This document shows, piece after piece, positions 63,701-64,000 of a stretch of 64,000 nucleotides of DNA; within the stretch, counting starts at the first letter, position 1; every line of letters begins with the position of its first letter. A program made the position numbers and the translations under genes. Origin of the DNA: Edaphobacter flagellatus (GTDB lineage: Bacteria > Acidobacteriota > Terriglobia > Terriglobales > Acidobacteriaceae). A model generated the notes under the pieces. The model was not told the DNA's origin, did no database searches, and saw nothing but the letters and a program-made list of their open reading frames with translations. The DNA is taken from positions 2,976,001 to 3,040,000 of the forward strand of contig NZ_CP073697.1 of NCBI RefSeq assembly GCF_025264665.1, in the 5' to 3' direction.

Positions 63701-64000
63701 ATTCTGCCCCTGAAGCGGCATGTTCTCCACGCGCGCATGATCGATGGTCATCCCTCGATCGGCTGACTGCACATCGATGAGGCCGGTCGACGCTGACACC
63801 ACGATCTCCTGCGTCACGCCTGCAGGGGATAGCGCCAGATTTACCTCTGTGTTTTGCGCCAGCAAGACCTCAACATTGATCGCTTTGGCAATGTTGAATC
63901 CTGCTTTCGTCGCGATGACATCATATGTTCCAGGATTGAGGAACGGGACACGATAAATTCCCTCGGCGTCTGTCTTGACCGCCTGATCGGTTCCATTCTG
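60704..64000 (-). CDS. Oar-like TonB-dependent receptor (5' end outside window)
   Basis: The frame enters from the right edge and continues 45 codons above the first usable initiator-like codon at 63865, so the N-terminus is missing. The first part shows a carboxypeptidase-regulatory beta sandwich (AEGIYRVPFLNPGTYDVIA). Then the plug domain (VLVDGTSALSQSSTVAYVPP) and a long barrel of Asn/Ser/Tyr-rich strands end in VIQLAAKFLF. This is the Oar-like type frequent in acidobacteria, usually for uptake or export of large molecules with no SusD partner. Immediately upstream of the ENPP gene in the same operon. Confidence 0.93.
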   Translation of the reverse strand, partial: QNGTDQAVKTDAEGIYRVPFLNPGTYDVIATKAGFNIAKAINVEVLLAQNTEVNLALSPAGVTQEIVVSASTGLIDVQSADRGMTIDHARVENMPLQGQNIFAQAWSAPGVAVTSGAQRLRPFDVGGSTGMSINGGQPGGNEVLVDGTSALSQSSTVAYVPPVSATDEFRVQTSVYDAQYGWTSGGVVNVVTKSGTNRFHGSAYELFQNTVLNANTYNSNYTGQPRGNSHINTFGGSIGGPILKNRLFGFFAYEELRQFIPDPFTTSVPTTAERNGDFSQTFYGVDANGNKLLKTIYNPYSTRYDPVAKKYVRDPFPGNIIPKSMMSQVAQNVLAGLPQGNVAGNSLTHLNNLVNGPGARKFTDLFDNWVTRVDYTLSPSTRMFGRYSRNKLTESRGFIYSTTGSINPFDTTKNSQYNRENHNATVQFTHVLNAKMTLDLRTGFERFLLRNGAFQGLNYGLDKLGFNGTFAGEVPNNIPVMNMAGYGGAGAQPQGISPISQGNAFQGLLYMQAGRHTLRMGGEVYLNRVYIINPGYSSGNFTFNTIFTGSDPNTANSFSGSSIASFLLGTAQSGYVDVNTTEARQQMLNSIFIQDDIHVSDRLTVNAGVRWDVQTSMTDRHNAVARGFDFNATSPLAVPGMNLKGGLIYAGVNGTPRGIYDTDWNNFGPRIGAAYRVNEKTVLRGGYGLVYSQTFDDPGNAPGFSQQTAMVTSVVTGIPSNLLDNPFPAGIQKPTGAALGLSANLGQALTFATPQRKLPWTQQYSVELQRELPLQALFSLSYVGSRTTSLGLTQSINEISASSLALGTPYLSTNVSNPFAGLLPGTSLNAATVQRRQLLRPYPQFLSITEIANSVGSSNYNAMHALLQKRMNRGASASLAYTYSKTLGRTSFANPQDTNPEKVVAAWDVAHSIQINGVYDLPFGRGQRWGAGVPTVPRGIISGWRISALARIQSGMPLTTPTGVTPTGASAKLVNSSLTRWFNTCTQLSTGTLQNCQPGETPVWVTRASDTLQTWSTRLSYVRNPPIRNLDASIMQETPIREGLTFTLRADFLNLTNTPQWYNGPVTDATNANFGKIAGVSDQSNLPRVIQLAAKFLF

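Overview
The window looks like a chromosomal segment of an acidobacterium of the Terriglobia (Granulicella / Terriglobus / Edaphobacter type). Nothing in it names a species. The inference rests on gene style: an Oar-like TonB-dependent receptor with an N-terminal carboxypeptidase-regulatory repeat, a giant Ig-like/FG-GAP secreted protein, an LpxI-type lipid A cluster, a PQQ dehydrogenase with its cytochrome, and moderately high GC. Most of the window is ordinary core genome.

0-32 kb: A partial secreted TldD-like protein is followed by an M48 protease/HIT pair and a receiver-like protein with a long disordered basic N-terminus. A gene-free ~1 kb stretch follows. It ends in a near-consensus sigma-70 promoter and a foldable leader ahead of a Skp/OmpH-like chaperone. 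Next come lepA, an MltD-like lytic transglycosylase, an acidic/lysine-alanine histone-H1-like protein, a peroxiredoxin and the lipid A block fabZ-lpxA-(secreted Gfo/Idh/MocA oxidoreductase)-lpxI on the minus strand. After that are small conserved genes, tyrS, rnr, tRNA-Thr, a zinc alcohol dehydrogenase, a MerR-TPR regulator, an acyl-CoA dehydrogenase, an MFS transporter, a flavoprotein/YceI pair, tRNA-Arg, a YheT-like hydrolase coupled to a DUF72 gene, tRNA-His and a DUF4112 protein.

32.8-40.8 kb: This is the accessory region. The 3' end of a large serine recombinase reads antisense through tRNA-Pro(TGG), the usual geometry of an element integrated at a tRNA. The recombinase is broken by an amber codon and a one-base frameshift. 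The adjacent small gene is also frameshifted. Behind them, on the same strand, sits an RHS/YD-repeat protein with a Sec signal, a variable histidine-rich C-terminal domain and a tightly spaced downstream gene that looks like its immunity protein.

41.5-64 kb: A 2440-residue Ig-like/FG-GAP protein is followed by a small outer-membrane barrel. Then come the haem genes hemE-hemH-hemG/Y (E-H overlap coupled), a second barrel protein, purS, inorganic pyrophosphatase, tRNA-Ser, a Tat-exported sugar isomerase-like protein, a triheme cytochrome c / PQQ dehydrogenase pair (overlap coupled), an ENPP-type phosphodiesterase, and an Oar-like TonB receptor that runs off the right edge.

The parts most worth a second look are the decayed recombinase with the RHS toxin/immunity module, the structured leader in front of the Skp gene, the secreted oxidoreductase inside the lipid A operon, the two chimeric basic/disordered proteins, and the TonB receptor-phosphodiesterase pair. 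I did not find a CRISPR array, an rRNA operon, an intact insertion sequence or a recognisable complete defence system. Functional calls are by eye from motifs; no database search was possible.
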